From Neoceratodus forsteri (Eukaryota > Chordata > Ceratodontiformes > Ceratodontidae): a DNA stretch of 64,000 bases. Made by a program: the position numbers and the translations under genes. The notes below the pieces were generated by a model, which did not search any database, had not been told where the DNA came from, and saw nothing but the letters and a program-made list of their open reading frames with translations. Where the stretch lies: contig CM057449.1 in assembly GCA_016271365.2 (NCBI GenBank), positions 1,566,636,501-1,566,700,500 of the forward strand. The letters are read 5' to 3'. How positions within the stretch are numbered: the first letter of the stretch is position 1; each line of letters opens with the position of its first letter. This document shows, piece after piece, positions 10,870 to 22,537 of the stretch.

Positions 10870-13640
10870 GTGGTTTCCCTTAATGCTAGGAGCCTTGGGA
10901 GGAAAACTGCAGAGTTATAGGTGCTCATGGCAGAGGGAGAGGTGGACATTGCAGCCATCACAGAAACATGGGCCACCCAATACAATGACTAGGACCTGTC
11001 TGTACCAGGGTATAGGTTATTTCGTAGGGACAGGGTGATTGGGAAAGGAGGAGGTATGGCACTATATGTGAAGGAAGGACTGAAGTGTGTAAGGAAGGAA
11101 GAGGAGGAGGGTAGTATGGAGTCACTTTGGATGCAAATCCAGGATTCTTAGAAAGGAAGTGGTGTACAGGCCACCATCTCAGATGGAGGAGTTAGACAGG
11201 GAACTAGTGGGACAGATCAGGAGGACTTGCAAGAAGGGTAGTGTGGTGATTGTGGGGGACTTCAACATGCCAGGAGTGGACTGGAGTACCCCAACAACCA
11301 GGAACAGAAGGGAACAGGTGCTGCTGGATGCCTTCCAGGACAGCTTCCTGCTGCAATGGTCAGTGAACCAACCAGGTTAGGGAATACCCTTGACCTTGTG
11401 CTGGCAAATGGGGACTTTGTGAGAGAACTTACAGTGGAGAAACCGCTGTCAGGGAGTGACCACCACTCAGTATGGCTCACATTGAATATGGGCAAGGAAG
11501 GAGTGGAATCTGGCACAAGAGTTCTGGACTTCAGGAGGACTGACTTTGGGAGGATGGGAGAAGTGGTAAAAGGGTACCTGGCCAGAATTCAATCTAGTAT
11601 GAACACTAACCAGAGGTGGGAGCTCATAAATCTGGGGATAGTGGAGGCAACCAAAACCTGCTGCAAGGCCCAGAGCAAGAAGGCTAGGGCTAAGAAACTG
11701 AGCTGGTTGAGCAAGGAGGTCATGGAAAAGGTAAAGAGGAAAAGAGCTGCTTTTAGGCAGTACAAGAAAACAGATAGAGGGGAGGACAGGGAAGAGTACT
11801 TGATGGAATCAAAGGAGGTGACAAGGGCAGTAAGGGGAGCCAAGGCATCTACGGAACTCAGGCTGGCACAAGGCATTAAGAAGGGGGAGAAAGACTTCTT
11901 TAGGTACATCAGGGAGAAAAGGAGCTGTAAGGACCACATAGTAAGGATTAGGAAGGAGGGGGGTTGGGTGGAAACAGGGTGCGATAAGGCAGAACCACTA
12001 AATGAGTACTTCTGCTCAGTATTTACTAAAGAGAAGAGAGGGTTGACACCTAAGGGGGGGGAGAAATGACAGAAATAGGGGGGTGACAGATGAGGAAATC
12101 ATGGAGGACAGAGTTCGGGAAAGTTTGAAGGCACTGAGGGTGGATAAGGCACCAGGCCCAGATGGCATCCACCCCAGGATACTGAAGGAGCTGGCAGAGG
12201 TCCTTGCAGGACCTTTGGTAGACCTATTTAATGCCTCACTACATTCGGGGTGTGTGCCTCAGGACTGGAGGATGGCTCATGTGGTGCTCCTCCACAAGAG
12301 TGGCCCCAAGAATGAACTGGGAAACTACAGACCAGTGAGCCTCACATCCATTGTGGGTAAGCTAGTGGAGACTATCCTGAAGGAGAGGCTGGTGGCCCTC
12401 CCAGAGGCCAAAGGACTACAGAACAGCAGACAGCATGGCTTCATACAGGGCAGATTCTGACAAACCAACCTGGTGGAGTTCTATGACTGGATAACTAGGC
12501 AACTGGACAGGGGCCATGCAGTGGATGTCCTGTATCTGGACTTCAGTAAGGCATTCAACACAGTGCCACATTGAAGGCTGGAAAGTAAGTTAGTAGCACA
12601 GGGGCAGGTGCAAAGTTGGTGAGATGGGACGGGAACTGGCTTCAGGGAAGGCAACAGAGGGTGGTGGTGGGTGGGGAGCTCTCACACCCAAGGGTAGTGA
12701 TGAGTGGTGTTCCACAGGTCTGTGTTCGGGCCAGTGTTGTTTGAGATATTCATTGCAGACATATCATTGGACATCAAGAGCAAGATCAGTCTGTTTGCTG
12801 ATGATACCAAGGTAGGAGCAGTGGTGGATGACCTAGGGGGATGGAAGGGGTTGCAGGATGATCTGGAAAGCTTGAAACCTGGTCAGACACCTGGCAACTG
12901 GGGTTTAATGCCAAAACATGCAAGGTGCTGCATTTTGGGATGAAGAACCCAAGGAGGAGTTACCAGCTGGGGGGAGTGCAGCTAGCCCAGACAGAGGAGG
13001 AGGAGAAGGATCTGGGGGTGCTCATTACAGGGTCAATGAACAACTCAGCATAATGTAGGAAGGCAGCTGCAAAGGCCAACAAAATGCTGGGTTGTATTGC
13101 AAGGGGTATATCCTTGAGGAGGGAGGAGGTGATTCTGCCACTGTACAGGTCATTAGTTAGACTGCACCTGGAGTACTGCGTGCAGTACTGGCACCCGTAT
13201 CTGAAGAGGGACATTAAGTTACTGGAGGGGGTGCAGCACAAGGTGACAAAGATGATCAAGGGGCTGGGGGACTTATCATATGAGAGGAGGCTGAGGGAGT
13301 TGAACATGTACTCACTGGAGGAGAGGAGGGACGGGGGGACATGATTGAAACCTTTAAGTACATGAAAGGAATAAACAAGACAGGTACAGAGGGGCTGTTC
13401 AAAGTAAGGGAGGGGAGGGACACCAGGGGTCATGATGTGAGACTGTAGGGAGGAGGGTTCAGGAGGGAGATGAGGAGACACTTTTTTACAGAGAGGGTGG
13501 TGGCTGGGTGGAATGCATTACCTGCAGAAGTGGTATCCAGTAGAACAGTGGACTGCTTCAAAAGGGGATGGGACAGGACAAGGGGAGGGTCAATGAAGGG
13601 GAAGGGTGGAAGGGAGAGGCAGCTGCAGAATAAGGGGTGC
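10870..13640 (+). pseudogene. CR1 ORF2: endonuclease and reverse transcriptase
   Basis: The apurinic-like endonuclease begins near 10,880 (SLNARSLG) and shows the catalytic Glu region AAITETWA, then GGGMALYVKEG, VVIVGDFNMPGVDW and GSDHHSVWL at 11,450. A Lys/Arg-rich linker follows. The reverse transcriptase starts with LRVDKAPGPDGIHPRIL and continues [54 protein letters not shown] and the catalytic FADD in SLFADDTKVG (12,786-12,815). The C-terminal region (LEYCVQYWHPYLKRDIK, then YERRLRELNMYSLEERR) ends about 13,640. Stops occur at about 11,380, 12,069, 12,458 and 12,572, with frame changes near 12,700 and 13,350, so the copy is dead. The ORF2 protein normally nicks the target and copies the element RNA in place. 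Confidence 0.85.
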
Positions 13641-13712
13641 TAGCTGCACATTCGAGCAGACTTAATAGACCTCTAGACCTTTATCTGCTGGCAAATTTTG
13701 TATGTTTGTATG

Positions 13713-14265
13713 TTGACTGTAACTGTAGCACTCTGGATACAGGGAAAAAAAGAAGTAGAGCAGAGCCAAAAAAATAATTAAAATTAAAATACATTGATCC
13801 TATTAACCTACGTACATTAAAATTATGTTTTTGGCTCATGCTATCTGACAAACAGAGGGTATATATTTTTTGTTTTCACAGATGACATAATCATGTACCT
13901 GGACATCAAAAATTAAATATTATTTCAACTGGATTTAATTTTTAAATGTACTGCAATGGACACCAGCTCTATTTCAATTATCACACCCACTCCCTCCCAC
14001 CCTCTGAGTGTTGATCACCCACACTTCAACCTGGCACCAGTCCCTTTTTAATTATGCCATCCACTCCCTCCCTCTGAGTGCCAGATATTAAATTTACTGC
14101 AACAGCCACCTATAAAATAAAGGGGCAAAATCTGATATCCTCTCCTTGACTGTAACTGTAGCACTCTGGATATGGGGGAAAAAAGAAATTGAGCAGAGCC
14201 AAAAAAATCATTAAAATTAAAATGCACCGACCCTACTAACCTACATACATTAAAATGATGTATTT
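13713..14265 (+). repeat. Tandem repeat unit flanking the CR1 insertion (right part), ~430-bp period
   Basis: CTGTAACTGTAGCACTCTGGATA occurs at about 13,718 and again at about 14,150. Each copy is followed by an A-rich block, GAGCAGAGCCAAAAAAAT and ACATTAAAAT. Between them are the same TATCTGACAA, AAATTAAATATTATTTC and CCTCTGAGTG words as at 8.2-8.7 kb. With that left part, the array holds at least two and a half units. Confidence 0.8.
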
Positions 14266-15639
14266 TTTTCTGCACTGTGCCACAACATTTTTTGTTGTAA
14301 AAAGCATACTGTGGTACATAATTGGAAGTATGAGTGAACACCCAGAAGTCAGGTCTAGTCCAATCAATAGTTACCTATACTGTATGTGTGCATACACTAT
14401 AGTTATTTATATTCTCACTGGATGATGAGGTCCATTGTGTGTGTGTGTGGGGGGGGGTAATAAGTGTAAGTAGGGTAGCCCAGTCCAAATACAAAGAAGC
14501 ACAGTATTTTAACAGTAAAACAGAGATCCACAAAAAGTTTTATAACTGAATGCGAGATCCCCAAAAGTGGACACTTCATACAAAGTGCCTTCAATGACGC
14601 TAAACAGAAGTCTAATTAACCAGTTCTGTCTCCCTGTGTGTTTTGTGTCACAACTGATTTCTTGAGAATGGGGCTGAACAAACTCATGGGAAATTTTGGG
14701 TCCTGTTTGTGGATTTTGTACATGTTTTTATGACTGTGTTTTTTTATTACTGTTGCAGATGGCATGCGGAGCAGGTGGTATGGGTCGGATTTGGGGTTAC
14801 TGAGATTTTTTTGAAATCTTTTTGCATTGGTTGATTTTTTTTTTGTAAGACAGTAATCAAACAAGCATGTATTTTTTCTTTGTGGCATCTATGGATCCAA
14901 GTGCTGATCACTTGATGAGGGTTCTGATTACTGCTGATCAGGGATCGGGGATGGAGATGTAAATTGTGGGGGCACGTACTGGAAATTTTCAATTATAACA
15001 ATAGATTAAAACTAAAAACAGTGCCACCTGTGCATTTTAGTGGCTGATAATGGTGAGCCAATTAAATCAGAACTCAGCATACCTCAACAGACAATTAAGC
15101 CTCATTGACGCAGTAATGCCGCATGGCCGGGTACCGCTCGGTAATAACGCAGCTACCGAGGTACCGGTAAATTTCACAGTAACTATCACTGTATTACTGG
15201 GTTGAATAATAAAATGCCTGACCCTGTAAATATTTATGAAGATTTGCATTAACCCACCCAAATTTCTTTTTAGCCCTAGTGAAAGATATACACGTATCCT
15301 ATTCTATCAATTGCGCAAATCAAGTGACTCCCTATCTTTACCATACTGCATAGCTTCTGTTATGTCTAGGAGGTAAGAAGTAATTTGCTTTGTAATCTTG
15401 CTATTCTGTGTTTACCCCATCTCTGGGTCATACCTGGAAATGAGCCTTGGCTCAGTGTAGCCTTCCTGGTTACCAATTTTAAAATAAACAACTAATATAA
15501 ACCATGTTAGGCAAGAGCCAAAAAAAGAAAAAAAAATCCCAATTGTCCCACTTTCTGCACTATCTACATCTTGGAATCTGAAATCCAACCAGCATGAAAT
15601 CTGAAAAATCAAGAGACCCTGCCCCTAAGACCATGTATG
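14266..15639. other. No gene recognised
   Basis: The stretch is AT-rich, with a (GT)n-(G)n run at about 14,434-14,456 and a T run at 14,836. A region with several CGGTACCG-like words (15,125-15,170) stands out because CpG is rare elsewhere. No domain-like open frame was seen. Confidence 0.5.
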
Positions 15640-15745
15640 CAAACTTTCGTGCAATTCCCCTGAACAAGGGTAAAGCTATTAAGGTGCAAAGTTAAAGGTT
15701 TATCATTAAGCACCCTACTCAGCCCTAACTATAAGGACACTACTT
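15640..15745 (-). repeat. Terminal segment of a DNA-element family ending CCCTAACTATA
   Basis: The segment AGGTGCAAAGTTAA ... TTAAGCACCCTACTCAGCCCTAACTATA recurs, diverged, at 51,730-51,885. It is the reverse complement of segments at 20,360-20,420 and 31,270-31,340 (TATAGTTAGG ... TTTTGCACCTTAATAACTTTGC). Four related ends in both orientations suggest terminal inverted repeats of one non-autonomous family. Confidence 0.55.
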
Positions 15746-16876
15746 CGTCCATATAACATAATATACAATAGGCATGGACACAAAACCCATTACATAAATA
15801 GTGAGCTATTGTGTGTATGTGCGCAGTAGAATATACTTGTAATCAGCACTTATGTACATAGTAGACATGTCACAATGATTTTATGAGCATAGTGGACACA
15901 TCACAATGCCTTTATGTGCATAGTAGAAAAGTAATTCCCTCTGCCCACCCAACCAGTACTGCTTCCATGGTTTAAGTCTTCCCTTTCACTTTTCAAGCAG
16001 TTCAACAGCCAAGCATACTACACACAACTGCTTAACAACTACACACAGAATTCAAAAACAAAACCTGGTTCTCATAACAACAGAAAAAGAGCTTTTCAAT
16101 AATTCTTGCAGATGTATCCTTAACCATGTTTTTGGTTTTCACTTCCAGGCTTGACCCATGCTGCCCACTCATACCTGCCTGATCTCCTGTCTGCCTTTCT
16201 CCGCACAAATGGCTCTCTTCCATAGCACAATTACTTAAAAAAAACACATGTACATGTTGTGAGCACAACAACAGTACTATGTTTATCTCTCAATTTTTTG
16301 GGGGGTACATTTTGCAGTTCCAAATCTCACTTATCTGCCCACCCGCACATAAGCCCACCTGCTTGTTTGTTACTTTGCCAGCTTCATCTAATCACAGCAG
16401 CTTTCTCGCCAGGTGCTTTTCCCTACTAAAGCTACCACTATTACTCTACTCAGTGCCTCCCTAAGCAACACTGCCATATTAATCAATATTTTTCATAAAA
16501 CCGCTAGCTCCACCAATCAGTGGCAATGTCCACGTCAACGTTGCCATCATGACATGATTTACATGGCAACGGCTATGACAACAAGGCTCCTCCAAAGTGG
16601 AACAGCTCTGTTTTACAAACTAAACCTCCCATTTTTCCTTTTTATTCTTAAATTGCAGCTGATTAAATACAACACAAACATGAGGTCCCTGCCTATTGGA
16701 TAATTTAAACACACAACGGGGACCTTGTGGAATAAATTATTTATTTTCACATGGAGCTGTTTAACCTTAGGCACATCACTCATGGCTTATGCTACTTGTG
16801 AGTTTACCCAAGGTCAAACAGCTCTTGTGAACATAGATCATTTATTCCATAGGTCCCTGTTGCTTATCCCTTATTC

Positions 16877-17163
16877 TTTGCAAAAAACTTTGTTAATGCA
16901 TCAGTTACTGTAGGACTGCAGCAACAAAAAGTGGGAAATGTGGTGTTAGGGTTTCCAACCCTAACATCCACCCTGCACACAGCAACAGGTGTGGGGGGTG
17001 TGTCTTAGAGTTGTCAATCCTAACGCTCACCCCATTCTCCTAGACTGTACCCATCTCAGCTTATTTACCCATGGAATGGGTTGAGCATTACGGTTGGAAA
17101 CCAAATTTCTCAACTTTTGTCACTGTGACCCTAACTGATGCATTAACAAAGTTTTTTGCAAAG
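16877..17163. mobile_element. Foldback (MITE-like) element, copy A
   Basis: The 32 bases at 16877-16908 are the exact reverse complement of 17132-17163 (core word TTAATGCATCAGTTA). Inside, further inverted pairs continue (GTTAGGGTTTCCAACC against GGTTGGAAACC). A one-sided flank at 17,160-17,230 carries CTTACTTTTTGAAATAGTATA and a GGGCCCTGCGCTCCC word shared with copies B to E. Confidence 0.8.
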
Positions 17164-17199
17164 ACTTTCCTTACTTTTTGAAATAGTATAATAATAGAT

Positions 17200-17703
17200 T
17201 TTCTGGGCCCTGCGCTCCCATCCATCCCTAATTTTTGAGAGATTATTATTGTATCCTTATTTCCCTGTGGGAGCTTTAACAACACACGCTCAAGCTTACG
17301 TCTACTTTTCTTAAGCAGCTGACTTGCTCTCTCTGGACTCGCTCAGCTCTTGCTACAGTCGGTGTTTTTTTTTTTATACAAAACTAAGTGAAATGAACAT
17401 AAAAAACACAATTTTCTAACTTTTTGTGCAGACAGTGCCTTATTTTAAATTTCTGGCAGCATGTCATTTACCGGTATTGACACAGTCTGAAATGGCAGGA
17501 TCAATCAGACAAGTTTTTTAAATGACATTTTTTCAATGACATATGCTGTATGTTGTTTTGGGGGTGGTTATGAGGGTTGTGTTGGGAAGGGGAGTCAAAA
17601 CATATCATATAGAAACTAGTGCAACATGTGTAAGTCACATCTATGTTGGGGATTGTGTTGAGGGGGAGATGTGGGGGTTGTGTTGGTGGGTTTCCCAAAA
17701 CAT
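17200..17703. other. No gene recognised
   Basis: The stretch contains a T run at 17,367-17,377 and a G/T-rich segment from 17,540 with repeated GGGGGTTGTGTTG words. Nothing coding was seen. Confidence 0.5.
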
Positions 17704-18141
17704 ATGGGTCCAGATATTCAAAGGGGTTGTGCCGGGTGCAACAGAGTTGCACCGGCGCAATCCTGCATTGTACCCTGGTGGGATATTGAAAAGGCTGTGC
17801 AGCGCAGTGCAACTCCTGATGCTCCGGGGTGCAATGTAATGGTATGCAGCACAGATGAAGGGGGCATGCCCATGCATATGTGGCACATCTTGATATTCAG
17901 CCTGGGATGTGTGGCCCATATGCTGGCACAACCCTGCATTGCACTGCCTAGAGGGGCTCAAGGTTGAGCCCCTGCAGAGTAGGAGCAACTCCTGGCTACC
18001 CAAAGGTGGGCTGAAGTATTGCAGGGTGCAACACAGCAGCCCAGCCTAGGGTGGCCACCCACCCTCCCAGAACACCATCCACAAGCACTCACTGAACCAT
18101 CCCCCCATAGCTGGGATCACTCTGCATACATATAAAATGAA

Positions 18142-18405
18142 ACCCTGGTAGTCTAGTGGCCTCCCAGTACCTGAAATATATTTTACATGACTATCCCTGG
18201 TGGTCTAGTAGTCCCCCCTCCCACCCGGTTACCCGATACATGTTTCAGTGACCTTCCTTGATGGTCTAGTGGAACCCTCCCTGCCTGTTGCTGCAATCAT
18301 GGTAAATGTAAATACAATATTCCCTGGTAGTCTGGTGGACCCTCCTCCCACCTGAGTCCCCGATCATGGTAAATAGCCCACACCGACATCCCTGGTGATC
18401 CAGTG
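18142..18405 (+). repeat. Array of five tRNA-Glu-5'-like motifs (left palindrome arm)
   Basis: The copies are at 18142-18159, 18194-18210, 18255-18272, 18321-18338 and 18389-18405, at about 50-70-bp steps. Each resembles TCCCTGGTGGTCTAGTGG, the start of vertebrate tRNA-Glu, which includes the A box. No B box or rest of a tRNA follows. Confidence 0.7.
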
Positions 18406-18838
18406 ACAGCCCACATCCCTCCCACCCACACAGGACCCCATGCTCACCCCGCTTACCCCCATCATTGGCGGGCAGCAGCATCTCATCTGCATACCGCCTG
18501 GCCACCCACCCGCTGAATGACAGGTACAGTATGGGCTGTAAGCCCATTGGTTCTCTGTGTGGACCAATGGGCTTGCAGGGCATACTGTACTATACAGTCC
18601 CAAATATGTGAATGATTCATTCACATACTGTATTTGGTACTGTCTAGTACAGTATGCCCTGCAATTCCATTGGTCCACACAGGGGACCAATGGACTTAGT
18701 GGCCCATACTGTACCTAAGCCATTTGGCAGACGGCAGCTGGGCGGTATGGTGTGGATGCTGCTGCCCACCGATGACAGGAGGAGAGGGGTGGGTGGGGTG
18801 GGCATTTGGTCCTGTGTGGTGGGAAGGGGTGAGAGGTT

Positions 18839-19041
18839 CCACTGGATCACCAGGGACATTGGTGTGGCCTATTTACTGCAATCGGGGACTCAGGCAGTAG
18901 GGGGGTCCACTAGACTACCAGGGAATGTTTTATTTACATTTACCACAATCACGGCAATGGTTGGGGGGGACCATTAGACCACCAGGGATAGTCATGTAAA
19001 ACATATTTCTGGGACTGAGGGGGCCACTAGACTACCAGGGA
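18839..19041 (-). repeat. Array of four tRNA-Glu-5'-like motifs (right palindrome arm)
   Basis: The inverted copies lie at 18839-18856, 18907-18924, 18971-18988 and 19024-19041. Two of them read TCCCTGGTAGTCTAGTGG on the minus strand, one mismatch from the tRNA-Glu start. Confidence 0.7.
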
Positions 19042-19497
19042 TATCCTGTCACATATATACCAAGCGATCATGGCTATGGGGTGGGGGATGCCCTGGGATC
19101 CCCACAGCACACATCATGCTGTGAAGGGCACCAGGTGCAAGTCACTGGGACTGCCCTATGCAAGGCATGCAAATGGGGCCATAATGACATGCAAATGGCC
19201 CCATTTGCACCTTGCATATATTATGGCCTCATTTGCATGCCCCCTGCTGAATATCATGGGTGATGTGTGTAGCGCAACTGCACTTGCACTGGTGCATCCC
19301 CGTGCCCCCTTGCTGTGGCTTGTGCCAGCGCAGTGCCACTGCACCATGTGCAATATGTGCATTGGCCCTGCCATATTCAATGGTGCTACACCATGGTGCA
19401 TCCCCGTTGAATATCACCTGGACCTGGCCCCAGTGCATCATAGTTGCCCTGCACCCAGGCTTGCATCACTGCCTGGTGCAGTCTGAATATCTGGCCC

Positions 19498-20344
19498 GTG
19501 TTATATAAGCAGAACATGACATAGCCTGACTGAAGGTATCATATTTATCTTCACTCGAGGCCTATTACATCAAGATGTCTTATGAATGATGAGGCCACTC
19601 ATGAGATATCACGATACCATTGGCCTTGAGTGAAGATTCATTTACATATAAATGCAATGCTTGTGAGGATTAATTGTGGCAGATATTTTCAATATCTTGA
19701 GTCTCTCCAAACTTAGAGTGAGAATATCATGTTTATCCTCACTCTAGATCCCCCATGGCTGAATTTATCTCTATAGTAGGTCCTGATTGGCTGGAGCTGG
19801 CAGCATGAGTCTATTTTTAGAACTCAGACAGCTGCTTGCTCACTCACTCACCAGCTCCAGCTCTGAACTTTGATTGTCACGGCAGTCTGTAATAAAAGGC
19901 AAACTTTGTAAAAAAACACTGAAACAAACTGTTTTTTAAAACACGCTTTCATCCTTAACACACTTTTTTTACCCCAGACTGCAGAAACTAACACCTCCAA
20001 CAATATTTTTCAGCAGCATACCTCCTTCCGCTCCTGACTGCTACTGTCCACAGCTTCAAATGGCACTCTGATGATTCTCTGGCTGGCAATGACACATTAT
20101 TGCTCTGCTCATCTCAAGGCCACACCTGCTCACTGCTGACAGATGAACTTCACAGAATGTGCACCAGCCACTCCCACACAAGCCACTTGGTCCTCTAACA
20201 TGCTGAAGCAAAGACACACATAACTGCATCTTGCATCATTCCACTGTAAACCATTATACCATCTATGCCAGTTGGAAATTAAGCATAGTCTTTAAACAAA
20301 GTCTTTGCAAAAACATTTGAAAAACATAAAAAATGCATAGATAT
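19498..20344. other. No gene recognised; small inverted-repeat remnant
   Basis: Around 19,540-19,750 the segments TATCATATTTATCTTCACTC and GAATATCATGTTTATCCTCACTCTAG recur, with an inverted GAGTGAAGAT between them. This suggests a small foldback remnant. The rest is unremarkable. Confidence 0.4.
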
Positions 20345-20920
20345 ATTATTGTAGTGTGGTAGCACCACTACAGTTAGGGTTGTGCATGGGTTTCTATGTT
20401 AAATTCAATGTTTTGCACCTTAATGGCTTTGCCATCATTTAACAAACTGGTACAAAATTTGGCATGTGTAGTCAGGCTGTCAGAGTCTCAAGATGTGAAA
20501 AGTTTCATGACAGCATCTTGTGGATATGGAGGATCAAAAAAGTGAAAAATAAAACACTTTTTTTTTTTTATACCTAACATTGGGAATTTTTGTTCTCACT
20601 GACAGCCTAGACAATCTGATGTTTCTTCATGAAATTTTCAGGGATGATGGGGCCTATGTCAAGGGTGTGACTTTGGATGGTTTGTTGAAAAAATACTGTA
20701 CCGTTTTTGAATTATGATCTTTGGGGGGATAATGTTGAAGTTCGACTGAAAAAACAAAAACAGTTTGATTGTAAAACATTTTTTTGAAGTGTTAAGTTAT
20801 AATTTATGCTTTGAAGCCAGATAAATACTGATTGAAAGGTAAAAAAAAAACACACATTGGGAGTGGTCATTTGCATGATTTACTTGCCGTTGGGGAAAAA
20901 AAACACTCGAGATAGCCACC
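20345..20920 (+). repeat. End of the CACTACAGTTAGGG DNA-element family (left-type end)
   Basis: It begins with a small hairpin (TGTAGTG ... CACTACA) followed by AGTTAGGGTTG and TTTTGCACCTTAATGGCTTTGC. The same order of words occurs at 31,256-31,340. The body is AT-rich without a transposase. Confidence 0.5.
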
Positions 20921-21211
20921 ATTTTTTTTAAAGTTTAAACTTTCCAGCATTAAAAGTTCTTTCTAATTATGTATTAAAAAAACATCTGAGTCTAGCTAAA
21001 TGGGATCCATTTAGTTAGATTCTGCTGTTTGTTTGTAAAAGAAGCTTTGCCACAGATATGTCTTCTGGGCACCTCAAATCCCGGGTGCCCAGCCTAGCAA
21101 GAGGAACCCACAACTGTGTTCCATGTATGAGAGTAGCAGGACTTTCTTGACTTCTGCAGCTGCAGCTGGAACTCATGCTGTGTGCTGCAGTGAGAGTAGT
21201 GAGCCACCATT

Positions 21212-21650
21212 TTCCTGGTGTCTAGTAGCACACACCCCCATTGCCGTAATGTTGCTCTGGTGTCTAGTGCCACCCACCACCCTCCGATCACCATCCCTAT
21301 ACCAATTTATTGCTTCCCTGGTGTCTAGTGGTGCCCTCCTTCCCTGATCACTGTCCCTGTAGTATGTTTTTTTCCCCTGGTATCTAGTGGAACCCCACTG
21401 CCCTTCTCAATCGCTGTACCCGTAATATCATTGTTTCCTTCCCCGATCACTGTCCCTGTAATATTGTTGTTTTCCCTGGTGTCTAGTGGTGCCCTCCCTC
21501 CCTGATCATTGTCCCTGTATTATGTTTTTTTCCCCCTGGTGTCTAGTGGCACCCCACTGCCCTTCTCAATCGCTGTACCTGTAATATCTTTGTTTCCCTC
21601 CCCGATCGCTGTCCCTGTAATATTGTTGCTTTCCCTGGTGTCTAGTGGCA
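21212..21650 (+). repeat. Tandem array of CCCTGGTGTCTAGTGG motifs
   Basis: Copies occur at about 21,212, 21,254, 21,315, 21,374, 21,473, 21,532 and 21,632. The last five alternate 59- and about 99-bp steps, making a super-repeat of about 158 bp with a CCCTGTAATATTGTTG word. The motif is the tRNA-Glu-like motif of the 17.7-19.5 kb palindrome with one G missing. Confidence 0.8.
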
Positions 21651-22537
21651 CTTGTCCCATCAAGGTACACTGAGATAAACAGGTACTGCAGGCTATGTGA
21701 GTGAGGCTTTAGTCTCCCATGAATAACAAGTAACATTTTAATTAGCTTGCAAAGCAACAGAAAGCCTCTTGCAAATGGCAGATTTCAGGCTGTCATTCTC
21801 ACATGCTGTTGGATTTCTTTTAGGCCAATTAAGGTGAATTAACTTACACTTCACTCCAACTTGGGAAAGAAACATTAGACCCTGTTCCTTCTTTTCTCAT
21901 TTGATTCAACAAGTATGATTAATGTTTGCAAAAAAAATAAATGCAATGTCCTGTCATCTGAAATGTCTTGACAATTACTGTAATTTGATGTCATGCCTGA
22001 TTTTTAAAATAATAAAAAAAAAACACTTGTAATTAGTTAAAAAGTTGAGCTACACACTTTGGCAAAACAGTTACTTTAAGTCCAGCTTTAGCTACTGTCA
22101 GTATTAGAGCAAGTTTTCACCATCCCAGCTTATGACAGCGTGTGTAAACATCAACACAGTAATAAATGCATTTTGCAAATGTTCTCTCCCACCTATTCTT
22201 TTTTTGATCGATACGGTACAAGGTAGGGACCGACTCATAACAGTAAGTACTACTGTCTGTAACAACTGACGAAGAACCACTTACCATAAACCATTGCTCT
22301 CCCAGTTTCATGCAAAAATTTAAATCGTCAATGTTTAAACAGCCATATAGTCAAAATAGTAAGAATGAGCAAAATATGTAATACAGGCAGTTATGCAAGT
22401 TCCTGGTGATGAAATTGCTGAACATCTGGTCCTGCTTGGAATCTATTCAATAACCATCATAAAGTCCACTAGGAAGCAATCACCCCTCATCAAAAAGAAA
22501 ACTAGAAATCCACAATGCAGCTTTCTGGCTAACATAG
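21651..22537. other. No gene recognised
   Basis: AT-rich DNA with short A runs (22,012-22,022). No domain-like frame or clear repeat. Confidence 0.5.

Larger units (their letters stand above)
8736..13712 (+). mobile_element. Nearly full-length CR1-clade LINE
   Basis: This retrotransposon of about 5.0 kb has a 5' untranslated region with three ~57-bp monomers, a decayed ORF1 and a decayed ORF2, and ends in the tail word TTTTGTATGTTTGTATG. It interrupts a tandem repeat. The repeat's left part ends TTGACTATAA (8726-8735) and its right part resumes TTGACTGTAA (13713-13722), a candidate 10-bp target-site duplication with one mismatch. The second copy of the uninterrupted repeat at 14,146 contains TTGACTGTAACTGTAG, which confirms that the flanks were originally joined. 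The tail at 63.4-63.8 kb belongs to the same subfamily. CR1 copies are usually truncated at the 5' end, so a full-length one is uncommon. Confidence 0.85.
17704..19497. mobile_element. 1.8-kb palindromic element with GGGYCCAGATATTCA ends
   Basis: The left end GGGTCCAGATATTCA is matched in inverted form by TGAATATCTGGCCCG at the right end. Between them, the two halves are related as inverted repeats from about 18,097 to 19,092 and more weakly beyond. The centre is near 18,617 (GTGAATGATTCATTCAC). Each arm carries four to five spaced copies of a motif like TCCCTGGTGGTCTAGTGG. A gene was not recognised. The target-site duplication could not be settled. Words such as GTGCAACAGAGTTGCACC add local hairpins at the ends. 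Confidence 0.75.

Noticed and set aside
15120..15180. CpG island at CGGTACCG words
   Set aside because: Only a few CpGs over about 60 bases; too short and without a neighbouring gene.
17704..17760. CRISPR-like or prokaryotic repeat structure in the inverted arrays
   Set aside because: Units are irregular, mirrored and flanked by eukaryotic LINEs; there are no cas-like genes.
18142..19041. Functional tRNA-Glu genes
   Set aside because: Only the first 17-18 bases resemble tRNA-Glu; the anticodon arm, T arm with B box and acceptor partner are absent.
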